Source: Hypericibacter adhaerens
GTDB lineage: Bacteria; Pseudomonadota; Alphaproteobacteria; Dongiales; Dongiaceae
DNA: 64,000 nucleotides
Direction: 5' to 3'
NCBI RefSeq assembly: GCF_008728835.1
Contig: NZ_CP042582.1
Coordinates: 806,001 to 870,000, forward strand
The position numbers and the translations under genes are program-made. The notes under the pieces were generated by a model that searched no databases, was not told the DNA's origin, and saw nothing but the letters and a program-made list of their open reading frames with translations. Positions 50,702-62,424 of this stretch are shown piece by piece; the first letter of the stretch is position 1, and every line of letters starts with the position of its first letter.

Positions 50702-52090
50702 ATGTCGGCGCCTCCCACCACGCGCGGCGAGCCCATCACCTCCAAGCGCCAAATGATCGAGTACATCGCGCAGGGCTCGAAACCGCGCGAGCAATGGCGC
50801 ATCGGGACCGAGCACGAGAAGTTCGGCTTCAACCAGCGCGACCTGCGCCCGCTGCCCTATGAGGGGCCGGCCGGCGTCAAGGCGCTGCTGAAGGGCCTGA
50901 CCCGCTTCGGCTGGAAGCCGATCGAGGAAGACGGCAATGCGATCGCGCTGACGCTCGGCAAATGCAACATCACGCTCGAGCCCGGCGGGCAGTTCGAGCT
51001 GTCGGGCGCGCCGCTCGAATCGATCCACGAGACCTGTCGCGAGACCTGTACCCACTTGAATCAAGTGCGCGAGGTCTGCGACGAGCTCGGCCTCGGCATG
51101 CTGGGCATGGGCTTCCAGCCCAAATGGAAGCGCGAAGACGTGAGCTGGATGCCGAAGGGCCGCTACAAGATCATGCGCGACCAGATGAAGCGCAAAGGCA
51201 AGCTCGGCCTCGACATGATGCTCCGGACCTGCACCGTGCAGGTCAATCTCGATTACGGCTCCGAAGCCGACATGGTGAAGAAGATGCGGGTCGGCCTGGC
51301 GCTGCAGCCGGTCGCGACCGCGCTCTTCGCCGATTCGCCCTTCACCGAGGGCAAGCCCAACGGCTTCCAGTCCTTCCGCAGCCATGTCTGGACCGACACC
51401 GATCCCGATCGCTGCGGCACGCTGCCTTTCGCCTTCGAAGAGGGCTTCGGCTTCGAGCGCTATGTCGACTACATGCTCGATGTGCCGATGTATTTCGTCT
51501 ATCGCGACGGCCGCTATATCGACGCGGCCGGGCAGTCCTTCCGCGATTTCCTGCAAGGCAGGCTGCCGGCCCTGCCGGGCGAGATCCCGGGCATGGGCGA
51601 TTTCATGGATCACCTGACCACGGCCTTCCCGGAAGTTCGGCTCAAGCGCTTCCTCGAGATGCGCGGCGCCGACAGCGGGCCCTGGGACCGCATCTGCGCG
51701 CTGCCGGCGCTCTGGGTGGGTCTCCTCTATGACGATCAGGCGCTCGATGCCGCCTGGGACCTGGTCAAGAACTGGAGCGCCGAGGATCGCGACGCGATGC
51801 GCGCCGACGCGCCGAAGATCGCGCTCGACGCCAAGGTCAAGGGCCGCTCCCTGCGCGAGGTCGCGCGCGAGATGGTGGCGCTCTCCCGCGCCGGCCTGTC
51901 GCGCCGCAAGCGGCTCGATTCCACGGGCCAGGACGAGAGCCATTTCCTCAACGCGCTGACCGAGATCATCGACAGCGGCAAGACGCCCGCCCAGCTCAAG
52001 CTCGACGCCTATCACGGCCCCTGGAAAGGCTCGGTCGACCCGATCTTCCGCGAATACGCCTACTGGAAGGGTCCCGTGCCGGCGGAGTGA
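50702..52090 (+). CDS. gshA: Glutamate-cysteine ligase (GCS2/plant-type)
   Basis: 462 residues, the usual length of the alphaproteobacterial/plant-type enzyme. WRIGTEHEKFGF is the N-terminal nucleotide-binding motif. ITLEPGGQFELSGAPL and LRTCTVQVNLDYGSEADMVKKMRVG are diagnostic, and MRGADSGPWDRICALPALWVGLLYD lies later in the family pattern. It makes gamma-glutamylcysteine, the first step of glutathione synthesis. It is followed by a REP palindrome and a hairpin terminator. Confidence 0.96.
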   Translation: MSAPPTTRGEPITSKRQMIEYIAQGSKPREQWRIGTEHEKFGFNQRDLRPLPYEGPAGVKALLKGLTRFGWKPIEEDGNAIALTLGKCNITLEPGGQFELSGAPLESIHETCRETCTHLNQVREVCDELGLGMLGMGFQPKWKREDVSWMPKGRYKIMRDQMKRKGKLGLDMMLRTCTVQVNLDYGSEADMVKKMRVGLALQPVATALFADSPFTEGKPNGFQSFRSHVWTDTDPDRCGTLPFAFEEGFGFERYVDYMLDVPMYFVYRDGRYIDAAGQSFRDFLQGRLPALPGEIPGMGDFMDHLTTAFPEVRLKRFLEMRGADSGPWDRICALPALWVGLLYDDQALDAAWDLVKNWSAEDRDAMRADAPKIALDAKVKGRSLREVAREMVALSRAGLSRRKRLDSTGQDESHFLNALTEIIDSGKTPAQLKLDAYHGPWKGSVDPIFREYAYWKGPVPAE

Positions 52091-52100
52091 CCCCTCCAAC

Positions 52101-52246
52101 GTCATCCCCGCGAAAGCGGGGATCCATCCTTCAGCTTGCGACGCTGCGTAGAGTTGGATCCGCTGAGTTTTCAAACGAAGTGCAACACCAGATTAGGGTG
52201 TTGCACTTGGAGTGTGAATCCACCTCCCCGCTTTCGCGGGGATGAC
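52101..52246. repeat. REP-type palindrome with a second palindrome inside
   Basis: The outer perfect 21-bp arms are GTCATCCCCGCGAAAGCGGG(G) at 52101-52121 and its complement at 52226-52246. Inside, AAGTGCAACACC (52178-52189), loop AGATTAG, then GGTGTTGCACTT (52197-52208) form a perfect 12-bp hairpin. Compared with the 80-bp REP at 23651, the inner part looks like an insertion or a second element. Confidence 0.92.
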
Positions 52247-52259
52247 GAGTGGGGGGACG

Positions 52260-52298
52260 AAAAAAGGGCCGCGGCAGGGAACCGCGGCCCTTTCGTTT
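52260..52298. terminator. Bidirectional rho-independent terminator between gshA and tldD
   Basis: A perfect 9-bp stem GGGCCGCGG (52266-52274), loop CAGGGAA, then the complement (52282-52290). Rightwards it is followed by TTTCGTTT. On the minus strand it is followed by six T, so it is the better terminator for tldD transcription. The remaining gap to 52431 contains nothing recognised. Confidence 0.85.
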
Positions 52299-52431
52299 GG
52301 TGGGCCGTCCGGGCTTGGGAGGCCGGACGTGCCGCCCATTAGGCGGCGGGATGCTTAATCAAACCTTAACAAGCCGCCTAAGGGCCCGGAATCATGGCGA
52401 GAGTCGGGGCGGGCAACCGCCGGCCCGGGGC

Positions 52432-53865
<1,434 letters not shown>

Positions 53866-54301
53866 GGCGGTCCTTGGGGACTCCTTACACGTCACGCGAT
53901 GCTGTCGGCGATGAGAGGGCGCGCGCCCGAATCGGGGTCTCCATCGCCACTCTCCGGCATATAGGGCCTCGGGCGCCCGCTGTCAGCCCGAGCGGCCGAC
54001 CCGCTCCCTGAATCCCGTGACAGGTTCGACCGCTCACCCTCGACCGGTCTTTGCGCGACAGAACGTCGCATTTCTGACGCGCGACCGCAAAGGGTCCTGC
54101 GGCCGGCTCGAATCCCGCGCGCCGCCGGGCCCCAAACCGCCCCAAAGGCTTGAGAAGCCTCGGATAGGGGTGTAGCTTCCCCGCCTGCCGGCGCAAGGGA
54201 TGGGCGGTCGCTGGAGGCCTTGGGACGGCAGTCCTTTTCGGCCTTTTGGCCAGGCCGCCCCAGTGGAGAGGAAGGCGCCGGCCATAAGAGGAAATCGCGC
54301 A
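53866..54301. promoter_or_regulatory. Divergent tldD-coxB regulatory region
   Basis: 436 bases with no credible gene; the open frames have arginine/proline/serine-rich shadow composition. It contains GCGAC-AGAAC-GTCGC (54055-54069) and the hairpin AGGCTT-GAG-AAGCCT (54146-54160), and AAGAGGAAA is the coxB ribosome-binding site. The promoters of the oxidase operon and of tldD must be here. No FNR-type TTGAT-N4-ATCAA box was seen. Confidence 0.4.
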
Positions 54302-55150
54302 ATGCGTCTGAAGGCTTTGTCGATGCTTTGGGGGGCGCTCGCGGCGCTCGTCACGCTGGTTCCCGCCGCCTATGCGGAAAACGGGCCCAAGGACTGGGAA
54401 ATGACCTTCCAGCCGGCGGTGTCCCCGATCGCGGAACAGATCCACTCGTTCCACCACGCCCTGCTGATCATCATCGCCTGCATCAGCGCCTTCGTCCTGC
54501 TGCTGCTGCTGATCGTGATCGTCCGCTTCAACGCGCGCGCCAACCCGGTCCCCTCCAAGACCTCCCACAACACCGTGATCGAGGTGATCTGGACGGTCGT
54601 GCCGGTGATGATCCTGGTGGCGATCGCGATTCCCTCCTTCAAGCTGATCTATGCCGCCGACCGGACCCAGAACCCCGACATGACCATCAAGGCGATCGGC
54701 CATCAGTGGTACTGGTCCTACGAATATCCGGACAACGGCAACTTCACCTTCGATTCGCTGATGGTGGCCGACAAGGACCTGAAACCCGGCCAGCCCCGCC
54801 TGCTCGAGGCCGACAACCATCTGGTGATCCCGGTCAACACCAAGATCCGCATCCTGATCACCGCCGCCGACGTGATCCACTCCTTCGCGGTCCCGGCCTT
54901 CGGGGTGAAGCTCGACGGCGAGCCCGGCCGGGTCAACGAGACCTGGACCGAGGTCACCCAGGAGGGCACCTATTACGGCCAGTGCTCCGAGCTCTGCGGC
55001 ACCAATCACGCCTTCATGCCGATCACGGTCGATGTGGTGTCGAAGGAGAAGTACCAGGAGTGGGTCGCCGAGGCCCAGAAGAAGTTCGCCAGGATCGACA
55101 CGCCCGCGATCGATGTCGCGGCCGCGGCGCCGGCGCCGGCCGCCAACTGA
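54302..55150 (+). CDS. coxB: Cytochrome c oxidase subunit II (aa3-type)
   Basis: 282 residues from the ATG after AAGAGGAAAT. A signal peptide (ends AAYA), two membrane helices (LLIIIACISAFVLLLLLIVI, VIEVIWTVVPVMILVAIA), then the periplasmic cupredoxin. The CuA ligands are complete: His193, Cys228, Cys232, His236 and Met239 in VIHSF and QCSELCGTNHAFM. HQWYWSYEYP is the electron-entry aromatic motif. First gene of the oxidase operon. There is no fused cytochrome c domain, so it takes electrons from a separate cytochrome c. Confidence 0.97.
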   Translation: MRLKALSMLWGALAALVTLVPAAYAENGPKDWEMTFQPAVSPIAEQIHSFHHALLIIIACISAFVLLLLLIVIVRFNARANPVPSKTSHNTVIEVIWTVVPVMILVAIAIPSFKLIYAADRTQNPDMTIKAIGHQWYWSYEYPDNGNFTFDSLMVADKDLKPGQPRLLEADNHLVIPVNTKIRILITAADVIHSFAVPAFGVKLDGEPGRVNETWTEVTQEGTYYGQCSELCGTNHAFMPITVDVVSKEKYQEWVAEAQKKFARIDTPAIDVAAAAPAPAAN

Positions 55151-55184
55151 GGCGGACCGGGATCATTTGAGAGAGAGGAAATAG

Positions 55185-56792
<1,608 letters not shown>

Positions 56793-56890
56793 GACGGGCA
56801 GGGGCCTGGAGGAATATCTCCGGGCCCCTTCCGCCGCACCGGCACCGGGATTCGGGACGAGACCAGGTTTGAGACGAGGCTAGAGCCGGC

Positions 56891-57865
56891 ATGAGCGATG
56901 CCAGCATCGGAATCGGGACAGGCGTGAAGGGTGCCCCGCAGGCAGCGGCGGCGTTCGATGCCGGCGCGCGCGTCTCCGACTATGTGGCGCTGCTCAAGCC
57001 GCGCGTCATGTCGCTCGTTGTCTTCAGCGGCTTCGCCGGCCTCGTGCTGGCGCCGGGCCATATCCACCCGGTGCTGGCGGCGGTGGCCGTGCTCTGCATC
57101 GCGGTGGCGGCGGGTGCGGCCGGCGCCATCAACATGTGGTACGACCGCGACATCGACGCCGTCATGCGCCGGACCTGCGCGCGGCCGATCCCGACCGGCA
57201 AGGTCAAGCCCGAGGAAGCGGTGGCTTTCGGCATCGTGCTCTCGCTGGGCTCGGTCATGCTGATGGCGCTGGCCCTCAACTGGGTCGCGGCGGCGCTCCT
57301 CGCCATCGCCAATCTCTTCTATGTCTTCGTCTACACGATATGGCTCAAGCGCCGCACGCCGCAGAACATCGTGATCGGCGGGGCCGCCGGCGCCTTTCCG
57401 CCGATGATCGGCTGGGCCGCCGTCACGGGCGATGTCAGCCTCGCCTCGATCGCGCTCTTCGCGCTGATCTTCATGTGGACGCCGCCGCATTTCTGGGCGC
57501 TGGCGCTGTTCCGGCGCGGCGACTACGAGAAGGCCGGCGTGCCGATGCTGCCGGTGGTGGCGGGCGACCGCGCCACCAAGCTGCAGATGCTGCTCTATAC
57601 CGTGATCCTGCTGCCGCTGGGCCTGGTGCCCTGGTGGCTCGGTGTCTCGGGCGTTCTCTATGCCGTGGCCGCCTCGGTGCTGGGCCTGGCCTTCCTCGGC
57701 TTCGCCGTCTGGGTCTGGTTCGACCGGGACGAGCGGGAAGGGGGTGGGCGCGCCGCCCGGCGCATGTTCGCCTTCTCCATCCTCTATCTCTTCCTGATGT
57801 TCACCGCGATGATGATCGACCGGGCGCCGGGGCTGCTGCCCCTCCTCGAAAGGTGGGCGGGGTGA
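56891..57865 (+). CDS. ctaB: Protoheme IX farnesyltransferase (heme O synthase)
   Basis: 324 residues, about nine membrane helices. The UbiA-superfamily motifs are NMWYDRDIDAVMRRT and DYEKAGVPMLPVVAGDRAT, with FMWTPPHFWALALFRRGDY before the second. It farnesylates heme b to heme o for the aa3 oxidase. The next ORF begins inside its stop codon (GTGA overlap). Confidence 0.97.
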   Translation: MSDASIGIGTGVKGAPQAAAAFDAGARVSDYVALLKPRVMSLVVFSGFAGLVLAPGHIHPVLAAVAVLCIAVAAGAAGAINMWYDRDIDAVMRRTCARPIPTGKVKPEEAVAFGIVLSLGSVMLMALALNWVAAALLAIANLFYVFVYTIWLKRRTPQNIVIGGAAGAFPPMIGWAAVTGDVSLASIALFALIFMWTPPHFWALALFRRGDYEKAGVPMLPVVAGDRATKLQMLLYTVILLPLGLVPWWLGVSGVLYAVAASVLGLAFLGFAVWVWFDRDEREGGGRAARRMFAFSILYLFLMFTAMMIDRAPGLLPLLERWAG

Positions 57866-57993
57866 GCGCCGTGGAACGCGACGACGAAACCAAGCGGCGC
57901 CAGCGCGCCCGCAACTGGGCGGTGTTCGCGGCGCTGCTGGGCTTCGTCGTGCTCGTCTACGTCGTGTCGATCCTGCGCATGGGAGGCCACTGA
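57862..57993 (+). CDS. Small single-helix membrane protein in the oxidase operon (CoxF-like)
   Basis: 43 codons starting with GTG that overlaps the ctaB stop by four bases; a second GTG nine bases later is also possible. The product has a charged N-terminus (VERDDETKRRQRARN), one membrane helix (WAVFAALLGFVVLVYVVSIL) and ends RMGGH. ctaG starts one base after its stop. Tiny proteins of this kind lie between ctaB and ctaG in many alphaproteobacteria and are sometimes called CoxF. Its role in oxidase assembly is assumed from position. It is easily missed by gene callers. Confidence 0.85.
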   Translation: MSAVERDDETKRRQRARNWAVFAALLGFVVLVYVVSILRMGGH

Positions 57994-57994
57994 C

Positions 57995-58603
57995 ATGGCA
58001 TCCTTGCGTCACCGCAACCGGTGGGTCGTTCTGGGCCTGTGTCTCGTCCTGGGCGCGATGGTGGTGCTCGTCTCGAACTCGGTGTCGATCTACAACCTGG
58101 TCTGCCGCGTGACGGGCCTCGGCGGCACGACCCAGGTGGCGACGCAGGCCAAGGCCGACGCGATCGCGGCCGAGGGCAAGACCTTCCCGCTCGTCACCGT
58201 GCGCTTCAACGCCGACGTCAATGGCGACATTCCCTGGAGCTTCTACCCGGTGCAGCGCCAGGTGAGGGTGCAGATCGGTGTGCCGCAGACGATCTATTTC
58301 CGCGCCGTCAATCATTCGAGCCAGCGCGTCACCGGCACCGCGACCTTCAACGTGACGCCGTTCCAGGTCGGTCCCTACTTCGACAAGATCGAGTGCTTCT
58401 GCTTCACCGAGCAGACGCTGGAGCCGGGCCAGTCGGTCGAGATGCCGGTGCGCTTCTTCGTCGATCCGTCGATCCTCAAGGATCCGGACGGCCGCGACTT
58501 CAAGACCATCACGCTGTCCTACACGTTCTTCCGCGCCAAGGATCAGGCCGGCGGCACGCCGCAAGCCTCGAACAACGGCGCGAGCAGCACCTCACTCAAT
58601 TGA
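57995..58603 (+). CDS. ctaG: Cytochrome c oxidase assembly protein CtaG/Cox11
   Basis: 202 residues. One N-terminal membrane helix (VVLGLCLVLGAMVVLVSNSVSIYNLVCRVTG in part) is followed by a periplasmic Ig-like domain. The copper-binding Cys pair is in KIECFCFTEQTL, and VRFNADVNGDIPWSFYP and MPVRFFVDP are diagnostic. It delivers copper to the CuB site of subunit I. Packed one base after the small membrane-protein gene. Confidence 0.96.
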   Translation: MASLRHRNRWVVLGLCLVLGAMVVLVSNSVSIYNLVCRVTGLGGTTQVATQAKADAIAAEGKTFPLVTVRFNADVNGDIPWSFYPVQRQVRVQIGVPQTIYFRAVNHSSQRVTGTATFNVTPFQVGPYFDKIECFCFTEQTLEPGQSVEMPVRFFVDPSILKDPDGRDFKTITLSYTFFRAKDQAGGTPQASNNGASSTSLN

Positions 58604-58657
58604 CCGCCCACGGGGATGGGCGAACCACATGAAGGGCCGAGCAGGGAAATCCGAAAC

Positions 58658-59488
58658 ATGACCACGAGCCACGCCGCCTCGCACAAGCCAAATCATCCTT
58701 ACCATCTGGTCGATCCCAGCCCCTGGCCGGTGGTGGGAGCCCTCGCCGCCGGCGTGCTGGCCGTGGGCGGCGTGCTCTTCATGCACGGCGTCACGGCCTG
58801 GCTGCTGCCGGTGGGATTCCTCATGGTGCTGGCCACCATGTTCTTCTGGTTCCGCGACGTGGTGCGGGAGGCCACCTACCAGGGCCATCATTCGCCGGTG
58901 GTCCAGATCGGCCTGCGCTACGGCATGCTGCTCTTCATCGCCTCCGAGGTGATGTTCTTCGCGGCCTTCTTCTGGGCCTTCTTCGATTCCTCGCTGTTCC
59001 CGAAGGAGGCGACTGGCGGGGTCTGGCCGCCCAAGGGCGTCCTGCCCTTCGATCCGCTCTCGCTGCCGCTCCTCAACACGCTGATCCTGCTGACCTCGGG
59101 CGTCACCGTGACCTGGGCGCATCACGCGCTGCGCGAGGGCGACCGCCAGGGCCTGCTGCAGGGGCTGGGTCTCACCGTCTTCCTGGGCCTCTGCTTCACC
59201 GGCGTGCAGGCCTACGAATACAGCCATGCCGCCTTCGGCTTCCGCGAAGGCATCTATCCCTCGACCTTCTTCATGGCGACCGGCTTCCACGGCTTCCATG
59301 TCATCGTCGGCACGATCTTCCTGATCGTCTGCTGGTTCCGCGCCTATCGCGGCGACTTCAAGCCGGACCATCATTTCGGCTTCGAGGCGGCTGCCTGGTA
59401 CTGGCATTTCGTCGACGTGGTGTGGCTGTTCCTCTTCATCTGCGTCTATCTCTGGGGCGGCGGCGGCGGTCCATATGCGGTCCACTGA
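58658..59488 (+). CDS. coxC: Cytochrome c oxidase subunit III
   Basis: 276 residues from the ATG after GCAGGGAAAT. Seven membrane helices. HPYHLVDPSPWPVVGALAAG is the standard N-terminus, and EVMFFAAFFWAFFDSSL holds the conserved Glu of helix III. VTWAHHALREGDR, GFHGFHVIVGTIFL and WYWHFVDVVWLFLF complete the family signature. Part of the aa3 complex; stabilises proton uptake. Confidence 0.97.
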   Translation: MTTSHAASHKPNHPYHLVDPSPWPVVGALAAGVLAVGGVLFMHGVTAWLLPVGFLMVLATMFFWFRDVVREATYQGHHSPVVQIGLRYGMLLFIASEVMFFAAFFWAFFDSSLFPKEATGGVWPPKGVLPFDPLSLPLLNTLILLTSGVTVTWAHHALREGDRQGLLQGLGLTVFLGLCFTGVQAYEYSHAAFGFREGIYPSTFFMATGFHGFHVIVGTIFLIVCWFRAYRGDFKPDHHFGFEAAAWYWHFVDVVWLFLFICVYLWGGGGGPYAVH

Positions 59489-59518
59489 GCACCGGTTGAC
59501 GACGCTTCGGATCCGCGG

Positions 59519-59899
59519 ATGAGCGCGGGCGGTTTCTACCCGCGCCTTTCGCCCTTCAAGACCGGCCTCGCCTGCCGCTGTCCACGCTGCGGGCGGGGCC
59601 GAATCTTTTCGGGATTCCTCAAGATCGCGGAAACCTGCCCGGTCTGCGGCCTCGATCTCGGCGGCGAGGATGCCGGCGACGGGCCGGCGGTCTTCATCAT
59701 CCTCTTCATGGGCGCGCTCGTCGTGCTGCTGGCGCTCCTGACCGAGGCCTGGTTCTCGCCGCCCTACTGGGTCCATATGGTGCTGTGGGGGCCGCTGGTC
59801 CTGATCGGCTCGCTGCTGCTGATGCGCCCCTTCAAGGGCATTATGGTCGCATTGCAATACCGGCATAAGGCGGGCGAAGGTGGCGGCCGCCTCGGCTGA
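59519..59899 (+). CDS. DUF983 family protein
   Basis: 126 residues. The N-terminal zinc-ribbon-like CRCPRCGRGRIFSGFLK and CPVCGLDLGGEDAGDGPAVF is followed by two membrane helices (FIILFMGALVVLLALL, MVLWGPLVLIGSLLLMRPFKG). The family is common in cox operons between coxC and surf1, with a presumed but unproven assembly role. Confidence 0.92.
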   Translation: MSAGGFYPRLSPFKTGLACRCPRCGRGRIFSGFLKIAETCPVCGLDLGGEDAGDGPAVFIILFMGALVVLLALLTEAWFSPPYWVHMVLWGPLVLIGSLLLMRPFKGIMVALQYRHKAGEGGGRLG

Positions 59900-59945
59900 G
59901 CGCCCTCCTGCGCGCCGCCGAGCCCTTTTCCGGAGTGCTGATCCC

Positions 59946-60731
59946 ATGAGCGAGCCGTTCTACGCCGGTCGCCTGTTCCGTCCCAAGCCCGGTGCCACCG
60001 TCGCCGCCGGCATCGTGTTCGTGATCCTGGTCGCGCTCGGCGTCTGGCAGCTGCAGCGCCTGGCCTGGAAGGAGGGGCTGATCGCCGAGCGCCATGAGCG
60101 CTCGACGGCAGAAGCGATCGACATCCCGGGGCCGGGCGGCGATCTGGCCGGGCTCGATTTCCGCCATGCCAAGGCCTTGGGCCGCTTCGACCATGCGCAC
60201 GAGATGTATCTCGCCGCGCGCTCGATGAACGGCAATCCCGGCTATCACGTGGTGACGCCCTTCAAGCTCGACGACGGGCGTACGCTCCTGGTCGATCGCG
60301 GCTGGATCCCGCTCGAGCGCAAGGATCCCGCCAAGCGCGCCGAGGGGCAGGTCGAGGGCGAGATCGCGATCGACGGGCTGCTGCGCCTGCAGCGCGCCAA
60401 GACCTGGCTCGAGCCCGACAACCAGCCCAAGGACAATCTCTGGTTCTGGGTCGACCTGCCGGCGATGACGGCCTATGTCGGGCTGGGCCCCGACCAGGTG
60501 GCGCCCTTCTTCCTCGAGGCGGGGCCGGCGCCCAATCCCGGCGGCTTCCCGATCGGCGGGCAGAGCCGCACCGAGCTCCCCAACGATCATCTGCAATATG
60601 CGATCACCTGGTTCAGCTTCGCCGTCATCCTCGCCGTGATCTGGTTCCTCTATCACTGGAAGAAGCCGGAAGAGGAGAATGCGGGCCGGAGCGCCGCGAG
60701 CCCTCCCGCCGGGAGCAGGCCCGCCCGCTGA
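59946..60731 (+). CDS. SURF1 family cytochrome oxidase biogenesis protein
   Basis: 261 residues from the ATG at 59946. Two membrane helices flank a periplasmic domain. GVWQLQRLAWKEGLIAE is the family N-terminal motif, VDRGWIPLERKDP is the central one, and NDHLQYAITWFSFAVILAVIW is the C-terminal helix. SURF1 proteins help insert heme a into subunit I. Last gene of the oxidase cluster. Confidence 0.95.
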   Translation: MSEPFYAGRLFRPKPGATVAAGIVFVILVALGVWQLQRLAWKEGLIAERHERSTAEAIDIPGPGGDLAGLDFRHAKALGRFDHAHEMYLAARSMNGNPGYHVVTPFKLDDGRTLLVDRGWIPLERKDPAKRAEGQVEGEIAIDGLLRLQRAKTWLEPDNQPKDNLWFWVDLPAMTAYVGLGPDQVAPFFLEAGPAPNPGGFPIGGQSRTELPNDHLQYAITWFSFAVILAVIWFLYHWKKPEEENAGRSAASPPAGSRPAR

Positions 60732-60753
60732 CGCAAATCCCCTCGAGGCAGCC

Positions 60754-62283
60754 ATGACCGCCACCCACAACGAGACCGCCGCGGGCCTGCGCCCCTACAA
60801 GCTGCTCGAAGGGCGCTTCCATCGCCTGGCGGCCCTCAACGAGGCGGCCGGCATGCTGCATTGGGACATGGCGGCGATGATGCCGCCTGGCGGCGCCGAA
60901 ACCCGCGCCGAGCAGCTGGCGCAGCTCCGCCTCGTCTGCCACGAGATCCTGGCCGATCCCGCCATGGCCGGGCTCTTGGGCGAGGCCGAGAGCCGGCGCG
61001 AGGAGCTCGATCCCTGGGCCGCCTCCAACCTGCATGAGATGCGCCGGCAATGGATCCATGCCACGGCCCTCGAGCCGCGGCTGGTCGAGGCCCTGTCGCG
61101 CGCGTCGAGCCGCTGCGAGGGGATCTGGCGCGAGGCGCGGCCCGCCTCCGATTTCGCCAAGGTGGCGCCGGCGCTGGGCGAGCTGCTGGCGCTCGTGCGC
61201 GAGGCGGCGGCGGCCAAGGCCGCGCGGCTGGGCGGCGGCCTCTATGAGGCGCTGCTCGACGAATACGAGCCCGGCGGCAAGACCGCGTCGATCGACGCCG
61301 TCTTCGACGACCTGGCCGGCTTCCTTCCCGAATTGCGCGCGAAGGCGCTGGAGGCCCAGATGCGCCGCCCGGCGCCGCTGGCGGCCAAGGGTCCGTTCCC
61401 GACCGCGCGGCAGAAGGCGCTGGGCGAGCGGCTGATGGCCACGGTCGGCTTCGATTTCGACCATGGCAGGCTCGACACCAGCCTCCATCCCTTCTGCGGC
61501 GGCACGCCCGACGATGTGCGCATCACCACGCGCTATGACGAGAGCGATTTCGCCTCGGCGCTCATGGGCGTGCTGCACGAGACGGGCCATGCCCTCTATG
61601 AGCGCGGCCTGCCGCAGCCCTGGCGCTACCAGCCGGTGGGGCAGGCGCGCGGCATGGGAATCCACGAGAGCCAGTCCCTGCTGATGGAGATGCAGGCCTG
61701 CCGCTCGAAGCCCTTCCTCGCCCATCTGGCGCCGCTCCTGGCCGAGGCCTTCGGTCACGACGATCCGGCCTTCACGGCGGAGAACCTGCTGGCGCTCTAT
61801 TGGCGCGTGAAGCCGGGCTTCATCCGCGTCGATGCCGACGAGGTGACCTATCCCTCGCATGTGATCCTGCGCTACCGCCTCGAGCGCGCCTTGATCGAAG
61901 GCCGCATGGAGATCGCCGACCTGCCGGCCGCCTGGAACGAGGGCATGGAATCACTGCTCGGCATCCGCCCGCCGTCGGATCGCGAAGGCTGCCTCCAGGA
62001 CATCCACTGGTATGACGGCGCCTTCGGCTATTTCCCGACCTATACGCTGGGGGCCATGACCGCGGCCCAGCTCTTCGACGCGGCGGGCCGCGCCGATCCG
62101 GAGATCCCCGCGCGTCTCGGCCATGGCGACTTCAAGCCGCTGCTGGGTTGGCTGCGCACGCATGTGCATGGCCTCGCCTCCTCGCTGCCGGCGAGCGAGA
62201 TCCTGACCCGGGCCACCGGCCGGCCGCTCGATGCCGGCGTCTTCAAGCGCCATCTCGAGCGGCGTTACCTGCATCAGGCATAG
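60754..62283 (+). CDS. Carboxypeptidase Taq (M32) family metallopeptidase
   Basis: 509 residues from the ATG at 60754. The zinc motif is HETGHALYE (His275, Glu276, His279), with the downstream Glu ligand in GIHESQSLL. DMAAMMPPGG, HPFCGGTPDDVRITTRY and FIRVDADEVTYPSHVILRY are family signatures. A cytoplasmic carboxypeptidase, usually cobalt- or zinc-dependent with broad specificity. It follows SURF1 by 22 bases and may share the transcript without a functional link. Confidence 0.94.
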   Translation: MTATHNETAAGLRPYKLLEGRFHRLAALNEAAGMLHWDMAAMMPPGGAETRAEQLAQLRLVCHEILADPAMAGLLGEAESRREELDPWAASNLHEMRRQWIHATALEPRLVEALSRASSRCEGIWREARPASDFAKVAPALGELLALVREAAAAKAARLGGGLYEALLDEYEPGGKTASIDAVFDDLAGFLPELRAKALEAQMRRPAPLAAKGPFPTARQKALGERLMATVGFDFDHGRLDTSLHPFCGGTPDDVRITTRYDESDFASALMGVLHETGHALYERGLPQPWRYQPVGQARGMGIHESQSLLMEMQACRSKPFLAHLAPLLAEAFGHDDPAFTAENLLALYWRVKPGFIRVDADEVTYPSHVILRYRLERALIEGRMEIADLPAAWNEGMESLLGIRPPSDREGCLQDIHWYDGAFGYFPTYTLGAMTAAQLFDAAGRADPEIPARLGHGDFKPLLGWLRTHVHGLASSLPASEILTRATGRPLDAGVFKRHLERRYLHQA

Positions 62284-62424
62284 GCGGTCCCGGCGCGTCC
62301 GGAATGCCGGACCGCGATCCGGGATGGCCGGCGCGTTGCGACTTCGTTACGCTGCCGTTCCGTCCGGGCCTCCCTGGTCCGGGCCCCGCCCGTTTCGTTT
62401 TCCTCCCGCCAAGACCGAGACGTC

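Noticed and set aside
53892-54302. Minus-strand 136-codon frame in the tldD-coxB spacer
   Set aside because: Low-complexity Arg/Pro/Ser/Gly composition, no ribosome-binding site and no family resemblance; the spacer is better read as regulatory DNA.
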